The translations under genes were made by a program, and so were the position numbers. Below the pieces are notes generated by a model. It was not told the origin of the DNA and ran no database searches. It worked only from the letters and a program-made list of their open reading frames with translations. Positions 47,226-58,800 of a stretch of 60,000 nt of DNA are shown piece after piece. This DNA is from Polytrichum commune (Eukaryota > Streptophyta > Polytrichopsida > Polytrichales > Polytrichaceae): positions 24,711,666 to 24,771,665 of the forward strand of contig OX485807.1 of NCBI GenBank assembly GCA_950295325.1, read 5' to 3'. Numbering within the stretch: position 1 is the first letter of the stretch; each line of letters begins with the position of its first letter.

Positions 47226-48175
47226 GGTGTGGTTAAGCTTTTAGTCGAGATCCCAATGCTTCCAAGACTAACCAATTACATGTTGACATCTCTAGGTCGT
47301 TCTCTGTTAAATCTAAGTGCATCGCTAATTTTCCTAAAATTTTGAATTTGAACGGGTTATTCCTCAAACTCAATTGGTTCATATGTAACTGCACTCCGTA
47401 CTCCATTTAGTGAGGGCGGGCTAATAATGCACGTGAAGAAATTAGTGGAGGTGATACTAAACTTCTTCACGCTATGAAATTAGTGCCACCATAAAATTTT
47501 GGCTTGTGGCAATCCAAAGTGTCAGAGTATCGAAAACTCTTATTGCAAATTCTCTTGGATTTTCAAAGTTAGGAGATGCCTCATGAATGAATGGCAATGA
47601 CTGAAAAAGAAAAAAGAAAAAGAAAAACCTCTCCAAACTCTCCAAAACAAATCATGCACTCTACAAGCACCTTGCAATGCACATTAATTATTTGAACATG
47701 TATGATAAATGAACACATATTCGTGAATTTAATCATACTCAATACACATTTTTCAAGACTCATTCATTTTGAGATTTGACAAATAGTGCGTGTTTTGGGA
47801 ATCATTACCACACGCACGAAACGGTGACGGAAAGAAGTGCTTAGTGGATGCATGTCCATGAACAAAGACACATGTGCCCAAATTGGAGCAATGACTTGGA
47901 TGGGAAGCATATAAGGGGGTCATAGTGAGTGTGGGGGCTCGGGAGGAATCCAAGGCAACAGTTATTGGCATCCAATGCCTTGGTGGTTAGTGTATGCAGT
48001 TTGTGCATTAATTACAGTACATTGTAGTCATCACAAGGACAAAATTTACTTACTTTTCTAGGAAGGTTCACTTTGCAAGTCATGAAAGCCACCGTCCGAG
48101 GTCTATTTCTCCACTTCCAAGCTTACAACAAGTGTCCACCCTATTTCCTTCCATGCAAAAACCTTTCACACCTAA

Positions 48176-48513
48176 GGGCCAGTTTACACTACGGTGGAGA
48201 AGGCCTCCGGTCGGTCAAGAATGCTTGGCCAAGACATGGTTATATGAGGCAAATGGTGAATGTGCCGGAGAAGAATTAAATGCAATAAAATATTTTTATT
48301 GAGTTGGGCTTCTCCGGCCTCTTGACTCCAAAAAGTGCCGCCATGTAGGCGGCCATGTCATTTTATCATCCATGAGAAAAGTTCACCACCATTGTTTTCT
48401 TCACCTAGTGTAAACACCCACCGGTCAAGAGTTGCATTTTCGACCAATCACAATTGAGAAACGCCCTTCTTTTCATGACCGATGGACTTCTCCACCGTAG
48501 TGTAAACCGGCCC
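48176..48513. mobile_element. Tourist-like MITE with TAA duplication
   Basis: A 338-bp element. Inverted ends GGGCCAGTTTACACTACGG and the reverse complement of GGGCCGGTTTACACTACGG continue into TGGAGAAG; about 28 of 30 bases match. TAA occurs directly outside both ends (48173-48175 and 48514-48516). The GGGCC.GTTT start and TAA duplication are typical of PIF/Harbinger-derived Tourist elements. A 68-codon frame overlapping its left end is not a gene. Confidence 0.85.
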
Positions 48514-48516
48514 TAA

Positions 48517-49416
48517 ATAGAATGCGGTGGGTGACCATAATATCGATAATAGCCATAATAGCCATAATTGTATCAACCCTTGATAAGATTGGCCAAGGAA
48601 TCATGGCCTTCATGTGAGTTGAAGGAGAGAATGTTGGAGAATTCGTACAATTTGCACATCTTTTTTGTACAACATTTTTGATCTCGACATCAACACTAAA
48701 GATTTCATCGCAGTCTAGTGAGATTCAATTATGGCACTATGAGCCATACACATGTAGGGTGCAACATTTTTAATCAAACCCCTAGCGTAGTTGACCCAGA
48801 AATGAAGTCTTCAAAGGTTAGGGGATTGACCACACACATCTAAAGATGTAATAGGAAGTATGACTCAAAGATCATATTTGGAGTCAATGTTCGTAAGAAA
48901 GTTGTGGAAGACGGGTGTCAGAAGAACGTTGTTTGTTATGATGGGATTGTATTCAAATATTCTTAAATTATGTCAAGTGGTTATAAGCATCAAGAGTAGA
49001 GAGACAATGCCAACTGAAGGTTGGCGTGAACGAGGGATGCTTCACCCTTGATCATAATTGCATAGATAGCATGCATATATGGTTGAAAAGTGTTATGCTC
49101 ATATACTTGCAGGTTGTCATTTGCCATAAAAGAACACGGGTGTACATGTTATGGGCGGTATACTATATATATTTTGGGTTGAGCTCTCTAGGTTTGGTGA
49201 GCGTGTGTATGTTTATGATGTATTTAAACATGATTGTTTATGGAAGATAAAAAGAAATGTTAGTTTAAATGAGAAATGATAGTAGTCTAGAATATTTTTG
49301 AGCTTATACACAGTGACAATAAATTTATGTTTGTTGAGTTTCAATCAACTTTGACGTGCATCTTATAAAGTATGAAAAATCATAATTGGATAATATTTGA
49401 AATACGGAGTGAACTA
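48517..49416. other. Intergenic, nothing recognised
   Basis: Short frames at 48860-49250 have no motif. No repeat with a second copy was noticed. Confidence 0.4.
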
Positions 49417-49769
49417 CACTAAATATGATATTTAATGTCACTATGGTAACTTTTGGGTGACACTTCTTATGAATAAGTTTACAAATACTGCCATGGATGA
49501 TGGACAAGTTCATCCATTTGCCAAGACCCTACCTTCTCTTGTCAGGAACTTGTGATGAAGTATTGTGATGGATGATTTGAAATTGGATGAAAAATCATTT
49601 GATAAGTGACAGTGATTGCAACACTGTAAATCTATAATCCCCAAAGAATTTACAAGGAATGACAAATAATGTTGGGTTTACATCTACTGTTGGTGACACT
49701 ATACCAAAGTTTACAATTAGTATTAAGCAAGACAATGAGAATTGGTAACACTAAATATCATATTTAGTA
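49417..49769 (+). mobile_element. Family P MITE, 353-bp version
   Basis: Flanked by TA on both sides. The left end CACTAAATATGATATTTAA and the inverted right end TACTAAATATGATATTTAG pair, and each is a near palindrome. The interior matches 59614-59945 throughout: TTACAAATACTG, GATGGA.AAGTTCATCCAT, AAATCTATAATCCCC, ACAAGGAATGACAAATAAT and GAGCAAGACAAT-like words. Confidence 0.75.
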
Positions 49770-50264
49770 TACTATTCGGGACATCATAGGGTCCAAGCCA
49801 TGTACTAATTGCATGAATGTTTGTAAAAGCTTAACAACAACTTTTAGTATGTGAGAAGTTACGTTTGGACAAAGAAGCTTTCTTGTATTGAAGTGGTGCG
49901 ACTCGTTTACTTGCTGCACACATATTTTGAGCACATTCAAAATTAATAATCGTTAGCTTTTTATGAAAAATTTGATGAGTCCCCCACCCTCAAGTTGTTA
50001 CATGTGCCATCTACTGATGTGAATTAAAGATTTTGAGCCACATGGCTTGTGTTCGATAATTGAGAAACATCTTGAGGGTACATTGGACCCTTGGCTCTTT
50101 GCATTCTTTGGGATCTATGGTTAGTTCTTATGAGTATCTTAGGGTGGGTTTACACTAGGATCCAAGACAAAACAAAGTTCCAAAATTGAGCACATATTGG
50201 TTGAGAGCACAAAACTGAACCCAATGGAACCCATGGAACCCATGGAACAAGAGCTACACGTTGA

Positions 50265-50751
50265 GGGCCACTTCACACATGAGACCGAGAGCCCATGATC
50301 CTTACACTTCAAGCACTCTCATTGGTAGAAAAGGCAGAGACTATTCAAGTTCGCTTCATACTACACTCGAGGGACCAACATAGTATGTGAATGCAAGATG
50401 GATGTAAAGTCTACATGGATTCCTACATGGCATCGAATGGATCATGTTTCATAGTCACTTGGACTATTTTCAAAAACCACCTCTTGGAGGTAGGCCTAAC
50501 ACAAAACTAGGAGACCATGGCACTCCGAATGCTCATAATCATTGATTTATTCTATTTTATCATGCGTGAGAACCTGCATGAATAGAATAGCATTTTGGTT
50601 GAGGGCCTGGTCACATATGACTTCACACTACACTTGAGGGTCCGTGACCACACTACATGCTTTTGGGGGTGTCTTGGGATGGCCTTCGGACACTTTCTTT
50701 TGGGCTCTCACAATTTCATGGTCATGGCTCTTGGCTCGTGTGTGAAGTGGC
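50265..50751 (-). mobile_element. Family A MITE, full copy, inverted
   Basis: A 487-bp copy in reverse orientation relative to 2008-2505, starting GGGCCACTTCACACATGAG after TGA and ending GGCTCGTGTGTGAAGTGGC. The interior holds all family blocks in reverse. It lies about 200 bases upstream of the GC-rich promoter of the large plus-strand gene. A short tandem CCATGGAAC repeat lies just left of it (50218-50246). Confidence 0.8.
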
Positions 50752-50919
50752 TGTTATGCTTCCATTTGCTTATCAAAAATAAAAATAAAAACCCATTTGG
50801 AACATTAAATTATAATCCATCTTAATTAGGTGTTTAAAAAATGGTGCACCTCCCAGTGCATGCAGGGTTAAAATCAGCATGGAAATAACAAAGTCCGTGT
50901 ACTGTAGTAGGATCACGGG

Positions 50920-51240
50920 TGGGGACCATGGGCACTTTGGGAACGTATGGGGAACTCAGACCGCAGCTAGCGGAGCTTTCCGTTTTCCGGGACACGGCTG
51001 GCCCAACGGTCACGGGCGGGGCCCGCCCGGCCCGCCATACTATGGCTCACAGGTTTCCGTTGGACGCATATGCCGGGACTGGGATCCCGCCCGCGCAGCG
51101 TAGCCACCCGGCCCGTCATTCACCTGACACCCGGCCTGCCTGTCGCTGCTCTCCCTGTCTCCTCTCCCCTTTCGCTCGCTCTCCTCTTTGGTTGTCTCGC
51201 TCTTGTCTCGCGGTCTTCTTCATTCAATGCAGCGTAAGTA
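50920..51240 (+). promoter_or_regulatory. GC-rich promoter and pyrimidine-rich leader of the large gene
   Basis: From about 50930 to 51130 GC and CpG content jump (GGGCGGGGCCCGCCCGGCC, GATCCCGCCCGCGCAGCG). From about 51135 the plus strand becomes pyrimidine-rich (CTCTCCCTGTCTCCTCTCCC, TTTCGCTCGCTCTCCTC), as is common around plant transcription starts. A good donor GC|GTAAGTAAG at 51234 suggests a leader intron, and a second possible donor CAG|GTGAGA is near 51381. The start codon lies 1.6 kb downstream, so part of the leader is probably spliced out; the acceptor was not identified. No TATA box was assigned. Confidence 0.5.
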
Positions 51241-52382
51241 AGTAAGGTAGTCGCAGGTCCACCATAGCCTGCACTTGCCGTCTCTTCTAGCAGTACCTTC
51301 AACAGGTTTGCAGATCTTGTTGCAGCTGCTTCCACAGGTTTCCTCACACTTCGGCTTGGAGCGAAACGATTTCCTCATCAGGTGAGACAGCTTCTTGGTT
51401 TTCATGCATCTCACTTTGTGACACTTAAGTTAGCCATGCCTACTGCATATCGCATTGCATTTTAGTTCGATTCTTGTCGCTTGTCTCTCGACGTGTAGGA
51501 GTTTTGTGACGTCGCGTTTCTTGGCGACCTTTGTTTCCGAACAAAAAACAGAGTCTCGCAATTGTCCGTACATGTGTATTTGTGTTCCTATTTGATTCCA
51601 TGTCATGTCCATTGGGGTCTTGTTCTCAAGATGTAGAAGAGGGATCACGAGGCTCGTTTATCTCAAAGGTTCTTGATAATGTTCGTGAAGGGAGTTTGCT
51701 TCGACAGCTGCTGTGAGCTTTTCTTGTTATTTCGAAGATCGGTGTTAAGCTTCTGTCTGTATACTTCAGTTCTGGTGGCATGATGGTGTGTGTTCTCGCG
51801 GATTGTGAGTCTCCAGTAGTGGAATGAACGTGGTCGGTCCAGTGGAGTAGTTGCATGTTTTTTCGCCTTCGTGCGTTTTGACTGCCTGGACCTCAGGCTG
51901 TCTGAGAGATGATGTTCGATTTACATTTGTTCCTGAGCTTCTACGCTCACTGCTTTCTTTAAGACTTAAGTCCGAAAGTGAGAGCAATATATGTCTTGTT
52001 CAGGCGTTGTGATGATGCATTAAGGCTTTGAATTGACGGACAGAAGACACAGAACAGTCGCCACGTTTGGCAGCGTTGTAGCGCGTGTGCTGAAGTTGTG
52101 CGTCAAATCCTGGACAAAGCTGGTAGCTGAGGGCAGCGGTAGACTTCCTACGCACTTGAAGAATTGCTGGCCAGGTGCTGATAAAGGAGATTGTAAGACA
52201 GGGGATGCTCGGGGCGAGAAAGGGGCAACGATGTTTACAGACGGGCTCGACACGAGCGCACTCCAGTGGGTTCGCAAGGTATCCTTCTGCCCTTCTGTTT
52301 CAGATTATGTGTTTCCGGGCATTGTGCTGGAGAGCTTCTAAAGCACACGCTTCAGTCATGAGTTGGTTCTCAGATATATAGT

Positions 52383-52882
52383 CACTACCGACAAGTATGT
52401 GGATTGTCATAAGATGTTCGTAATGCCAAGAACATTCTTCCTTCTCTTACTCTAGTTCCGAGATTAGATGGCAAGAGTAAAGACGCACAGAATACCCGTG
52501 GATGTGAATATGTGCCTACAGATCGTCTTTCGTTAATGAGGCTACGAATTTATACATCCAAGGATGTGGGGCACCAGTGGATGACCATTTTTGGGGTTGG
52601 AATCGAAATTGAGATTAATGTAGGAGATCTGATGATGACTGATCATTGTCAATACCGACAAGTTTGTCGATAGTAATATGGTATCCGTAATGCCAAGAAC
52701 ATTCTTCCTTCTCTTACCCTAGTTCAGAGATTAGACACACGGAATTCCAGTGGATGGGAATGCATGCCTACAGATCATCTTTCGACATTGAAACTACGTG
52801 TCCATATGTCATAGAATTTGGAGCACCATCGGATGACCATTCCAAGCTGTCAGGCAACCATTTCTGGTGTTGGTATCGAACA
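52383..52882. repeat. ~265-bp tandem duplication just upstream of the start codon
   Basis: Copies at about 52383-52610 and 52649-52882 share, in order, TACCGACAAGT, GTAATGCCAAGAACATTC, TTCCTTCTCTTAC, GAGATTAGA, TGCCTACAGATC, CATCTTTCG-like words, GGATGACCATT and TGG.GTTGG.ATCGAA. The second copy ends at the proposed ATG (52882). The duplication therefore lies in the leader or a leader intron and may affect splicing or translation. Confidence 0.7.
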
Positions 52883-55800
52883 TGAAGAAGGGTTTTAATG
52901 TAGGAGTTGCAATGCAGGAGCAGGCACGGAATGCGAGCACACCAGCATCAGCAGCAGCCAGCCCAGATATCACACGTGGCTATAAATATCCACTGCGGTT
53001 GGCTACGAGCAAAGGAAGGGGCTTACCCCCTCCGCAATTGTCACATGTACATATTCACTCCGACTTATTGAAGCATCCATACTCCGACTGCACCACAAAT
53101 AACACAGATGACCTGGAAGAGAGCGTGGGTTCAATCTCAGCCGGCAACCCCACACAGGACGATTACGAGTCAGGAGAAGAACAAGACTCTGGTGTGTATT
53201 CACCTCCAGGGAGCTCTCCTGGGAACAACTTGAGGCATTCTTGTACCACTGCTGTTACTGAAGTAGACGATAATGAGAATGTTCTTCAAGAAGCTAAGAA
53301 GCGGAATGGGGGCTTTGTAAAGTCGGAGCAACTAGAAGTGGGGGACTACTATGACCGACATCTTCCCTTGTCAAGGAGGGAAAGCTTTGGGAAGCGAGAT
53401 AGCTTTGGCCGCAAAGATGACAAGGGACGAAATGAGAACTTTGAGGGAAAGGAGAACCTCGATAGGAGGGAAAGCTTCGCTTTAAGTGGGATACGTCAAG
53501 GAGAATACGCTGGAAGTGGAAGGTATGGGTCAGAAAGGCGAGAAGATGTGCAAGAGAAACAAGGGTTTATTGACACGTCGGTGCCTGATGATGACGGAGA
53601 CATGACATCCGAAACTGAATTGTCCGAAGATGACGATGGAAGTCATGTAGAACTGGACGACGACGAAGAAGAAGAGGACGAAGATGATGAGGAGGACGAA
53701 GCTCCAGGTTGGGTGCCTTATCGTACTTCAATTGAAGCCACTGCAGCTTCCCTTGAGCTCCCTGCAGACTCGGGTGTGGTAAGCACGAGAAACACAGCCT
53801 GATTCTACTTGTGTTGTGACTTCTCAGTTGCTCTCCTCTAGGTTCAACGCACCCGATTAGTATACTTAGGCCGCATGCACAGTTTGATTTTCATTTGTGA
53901 TCTTTGGTTTTTTGATTCTTTCTAGATACTCCTCTCGTTAGAGGTATGGCCCATGTACTTGCATTTGAAGATTGACTTTCGAGAATTTGGCAATTCAGGA
54001 AAAGGAAACCACTCTTTCTGAGATAGAACCTCCTACTCAAACCCAATCTCCTACAAGAAGGTGGCTCTCTGAGCCTGACAATGACGATCAGGTGACCAAT
54101 TTCTCTTCCTCAGGGAAATTTATCATGACTGCTCGAACATTGATACTGAGTGGCGTGCCTATTTTCATCGTTTCTTTTACTGGCCTCCTGTTGATATTCT
54201 ACTTTTACGTAATTATGCCATAGCTTTGATTTTTATTGTCAAAGAGACGGCCCTGATGATCCTTGACCATTGTAGATAACTCCATGGAAGAGCGCACTTG
54301 TTACATTGACACACAATACTTCGCCAATGAAGTGTTTGAAATGTCACGGTTTGTAAAATCTTCAAACATTAGTAATATTTGGCTTGAATGATGACAGCTG
54401 AGGGTGAGCTTGAAGGACGAGGCGAGGGTTTTGCGGCGTAGCCATTCTGATGGCATTGCAGGGCCGCCAAGTGCACCACCAATGTTGGACAGCATGGTGC
54501 TGGAGCCCGTTGAGCTGTCACCAGCAACTCCTACTTATTCTGCACATACTGCCTTCAGTTATGACACTATGGCAACCCTGCATAGTGCACCAGCCAAACG
54601 TGAAACAAGTATAAGGTTGTCCTTTATCTTATTTTCTGATTGACTTTTGCTAATACTTAGATCACTAAATCTGTTTTCATATTAAGAAAGGTGATGAATG
54701 CGATGGATATACCAACTGTCAACATAAGTGTCTCAATGATGAATATTCTTGCCTCTAGAGCATACACCAGCGGTGCTGGAAGAGGTAGAAACAATCAGGA
54801 TGGAAAATCTAATAGGTTTCTATTTGCAGGTCTGTATCAACAATGGTCACAGAGGATGTGGGTGTGTCATCACGACATACAGCCAGTTCATTGCCACTTG
54901 CAACACCTGTCTTCCTTAGGTCAGGAATACAACAGAGCTCTCCACGTTATAATTGGCACTTGTGAAGAAAGCTTTGTTGGCTTTGTCTGTGTAGCGAAGA
55001 GTCTCCATATAATAGTTTGCATATCAGTTTTTGGTTATGGGCATTACTGAAGAAAGAAGGTCTGTATTTTGCTGACTGTTGAGTGCGTTTGCAATAAACA
55101 GTGGACAAGCAGCCTGGCAGTCGGTTCTTGCTTATGATGCTTGTGTTCGACTTTGCCTGAGGGCATGGTCACGTGGCTCCACAGAGGCTCCTGAGTTTCT
55201 CCAAGATGAATGTGCTCTCCTCCGTGACTGCTTTGGGTAGGATTATACTTCTAAGGGCAACGGACCCAGATTTACTTACATATGCCCTTGCCTTTATTTT
55301 TTGGTTTGTTTCTGATTGCATATACAATCCAGCCTGCATGTGTGATTCAAAGTTCTGGTTCAAAACAATACAACTGAGATTCTAATAAAATGGTCGTCAT
55401 TGTACAGACTTACACAGATCCTCTTGCAGCCTCACGAAGAAGGCTCCAGGAGGCCTGCAAGTGGGGAGGTGGAAGTTGCAGCTTCAGCAAAGCCTAAGCT
55501 CACAAGTGGCAAAGTCAAGGTCCAAGGTATGAAATGTTGCTCACTATGGTTGTTTTACCTATCCTTCCTCTTGATACTGATTCAATGGAGTTTTTCTTAT
55601 CAATTTGCATACAATTTCTGGCAACATGTCTTGACATTGTTATACCTGTGTGTAATATTCTTAACGAAAATTTCTTCCCTAATGAAATGGCAAGGAAAGT
55701 GATTGTATTCTGATACGTAATTCCTGCAAGTGAACTACTTTTGCCAGCACCTCTAAACTTACTGTTTAATTTGGGGATTGTGATGGAGGGCAGTGAGGAA

Positions 55801-58800
55801 GATACGCATCATATCCAACAAGCCAATCATTCGCGGAAATAGCTCAGCTCAGCGAAGTATGGCATATGTCAATGCTGGGGCTCATTACATGCGTCAGGTT
55901 TCTGGGATCCTGAAGGAAAAGGTCAACAGCTTGCGACATAATACTACAGTTGAGACGCCACATGGTAATTCCTCCGAGTATCTTGAATATGTATATTGTG
56001 TGTAAGCAAGACACTTATTCAACCAATATGAGAGCATGCAAAATATGAAGGTCAAACCTTTTGACTGTCTAAATTGACTATTAATTTTGGGCTTCATGAC
56101 AGCAGAAAACTTTACATGTGTGACGAAGTTGAAGAGCTCAACGGAGGATGAGGCTGTGAAGATCGTACCTGGATCAAGTGAAACTACTGTCTTGTAAGTT
56201 TCATCTAACTTCCTGCTCATATGCCTCTTTGATGCATGTGACGTTGTGGGATAAAGACTTGACACCAAATTGATCAATCCTGCATTTGTCATTGACAGTC
56301 TTCCTGAAAGCTCTGGAGATGATTTACTACTGGAGATTATAGACTCCAAGGGATCTATCCAAGGCCGTTTAGCTGTTCCCATCTCGTCAATCAGTGATGA
56401 CCCGGTATGTCTAGCCATCAACCTCCTCTTGTACAGATGGTTCTACCAGGAGATGTGAGTAAGAAATTTATTGTTCCGGTCCTCTGAGCTAGATTTTTGG
56501 TTTCTGGCAGAATGACAGAGTGCGGTGGTACGGGATCTACAATGGGCCAGACAATGAATGTGTGGGTAAGGTGCAGCTGTTCCTCCACTACACTATGATG
56601 TCGAGTGAAAATTCCACCAAGGTATGATATGATTACACTTTTCTATTACTCTAACGATGTGTTAAAAGTCTCCCTGTTAAAACTTCTATAATTTCCTCCT
56701 GTTTGATTTTGGAAACGAAGCTAATCTACTTGGTGGCTGCAGTGGGGTCCTGTGGGAGAGACAAGGGCGTATGATATAGTGTTAGATGTGGCCATGCGGG
56801 CGCAACAATTCCACAGACGCAACCTTCGGCTTCAAGGGTCTTGGATCTGGCTTTTAGCTGAATTTGCCTCTTGCTATGGTGTTAAAGAGTCTTACACAAA
56901 ATTGAGGTAATTCAAATCTCTCCTGACGCTGAGTTTTGTATCCTGACTTACAAATCAGTTGTAGTTTATCAGTTAGCTCGCTGTGTTACTCATTTCCTCA
57001 TAGCTTGCTGTGACTCGTGGCCTGAAGTTGTTAATATTCTAGCTGCCTATAAACTGTGGGTTTGAACATTGGTAGGTATCTGGCGTGTGTCATGGAAGTT
57101 GCCACACCTACAGAGGATTGCTTGATGCTTATTGATGATCTTTTACGACCTATTATAAAAGCTAGGGATGAAAACTCCCTTGATCGACAGGAGGTAAATA
57201 TTCTTTGACAAATGTAATAAATATTTTCCATCATGCGAGGTTTGAATTCGAATGTCATATATTGCACTTGCTATAGCAGTTTGGCGATAATATAAGATTT
57301 CCTATCACATTGAAATAACCTCGTTTGTTGCTATTAACACTTGCAGAAAAGAATTTTGGTGGAGGTTGAGGAGCAGATAGAGCAACTTCTTGCACTGGTG
57401 TTTGAGAACTACAAGGCCCTGGACGAGGCTTCACCAACTGGTTTGGCGGCCACCTTTACACCAGCCATGGGGACTGTTGCCCCTGCTTTGGTACCAGCTG
57501 TCCAAATTTTCACCTTGATGCACGACATCCTCAGTGTTGAGGCACAGAGCACACTGAGAAACCATTTCAAGGTTGGTTACCTCGAGATCTTAGATTGGAG
57601 ATGCTGTTGATAATGCTTGGTGGTGAAGGTTGCCAGTCTTGCGTTATTTTGCATTATTAAGAGACTTAAATTTATAGGTATCCTGTCATAATTCTATACT
57701 GTGATTGTCTGATGATTATTTTTCCAAGCACATTTATTGGATACGGATGTGTTGGCAGACTGGAGTGAAGATGAGGTGCAAACGCCATATGATGGAAACT
57801 GAAGAATACGTTTCTAACAACAGTGAAGGGTTTTTGATGGATCCACTGAGCATGTCCACTGCTTATCAGAAGATGAAAGTCCTTTGTTTGAATATTAGCA
57901 GTGAAGTACGCACTGACATTGAAATTCACAACAAGCATGTGCTGCCAAGGTATGGAAGCTGCCAACTTCTCCTGAACAAATGATGTCTTCTTAAGAATTG
58001 ACCTTCCAATTTAGGGTAGAGTATCTCTGGCTCTTTCAGACACTACTAGACTTGTTGACCTATTCTTTGTGGTTGTGCAGCCCCATTGATCTGCCCAATA
58101 TAGCAGCTGGCATCTACAATGTTGAGCTGGCTAACAGACTACGAGCATTCTTAGTGGCTTGTCCACCCTCATCTCCAACACCACCTGTGACACAACTCAT
58201 GCTTGCCACAGCGGACTTTCAACGGGATTTGGTGTCCTGGGGAATCAGGTACATGTCACTTGGCAGCTTCTGTCACATTATCCAGATGAGATTTAAAGCA
58301 GTCATTAATATATAGTGTGAAGCTTACATGTTTGTTTGTGCACTTACAGAGCATGCTTTGTCATTGTAGTCCAAGCCAGGCAATCAACAAATCTATATCC
58401 ATTTTAACTCTGATTTGGGTTCTTGTGACAGGGGCCACAAAGGAGTAGTTGATGCGAAAGAGTTATTTCACCTGTATGTTGTGCTGTGGATCCAAGAGAA
58501 ACGGCTCAATCTTCTGGATTTTTGCAAGTTTGACAAAGTAAGCTGGCAATGCTAATTCTCTAGTTGCTCCTATTGCTTCATTTTGTAGAATCACATAGAA
58601 TCCCGAGAATGTTACTCATAGGTGAGATATTTTAATGTTCAGGAACGGTGCACATGGGTGACCACACAGCATAGTACATCACCATTTGTGGAGGAAGTAT
58701 ACGAGCGCATCAAAGAAACATTGAATGAATATGAGATCATTATACATCGTTGGCCAGAGTACATATTTCCACTAGAACATGTAAGCACTCTACCTTAGCA

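Noticed and set aside
48073-48279. 68-codon plus-strand frame
   Set aside because: It runs into the left end of the Tourist-like MITE at 48176 and has no motif.
52867-52881. Upstream extension of the large protein beginning at GTG 52867
   Set aside because: A GTG start is not expected for a plant nuclear gene; ATG at 52882 is the first in-frame ATG after the last upstream stop that I can support.
54691-55050. 119-codon frame in the large gene, extending left of the exon at 54830
   Set aside because: It is in a different frame from the conserved protein. The in-phase reading uses exon 54830-54961 with donor at 54616 and acceptor before 54830.
55894-56421. 175-codon minus-strand frame
   Set aside because: It lies opposite three in-phase exons and two introns of the large gene and reads through splice sites; a shadow frame.
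57226-57260. Possible tRNA B-box-like word (GGTTTGAATTCGAATG)
   Set aside because: No A-box, acceptor stem or cloverleaf could be drawn around it; it lies in an intron of the large gene.
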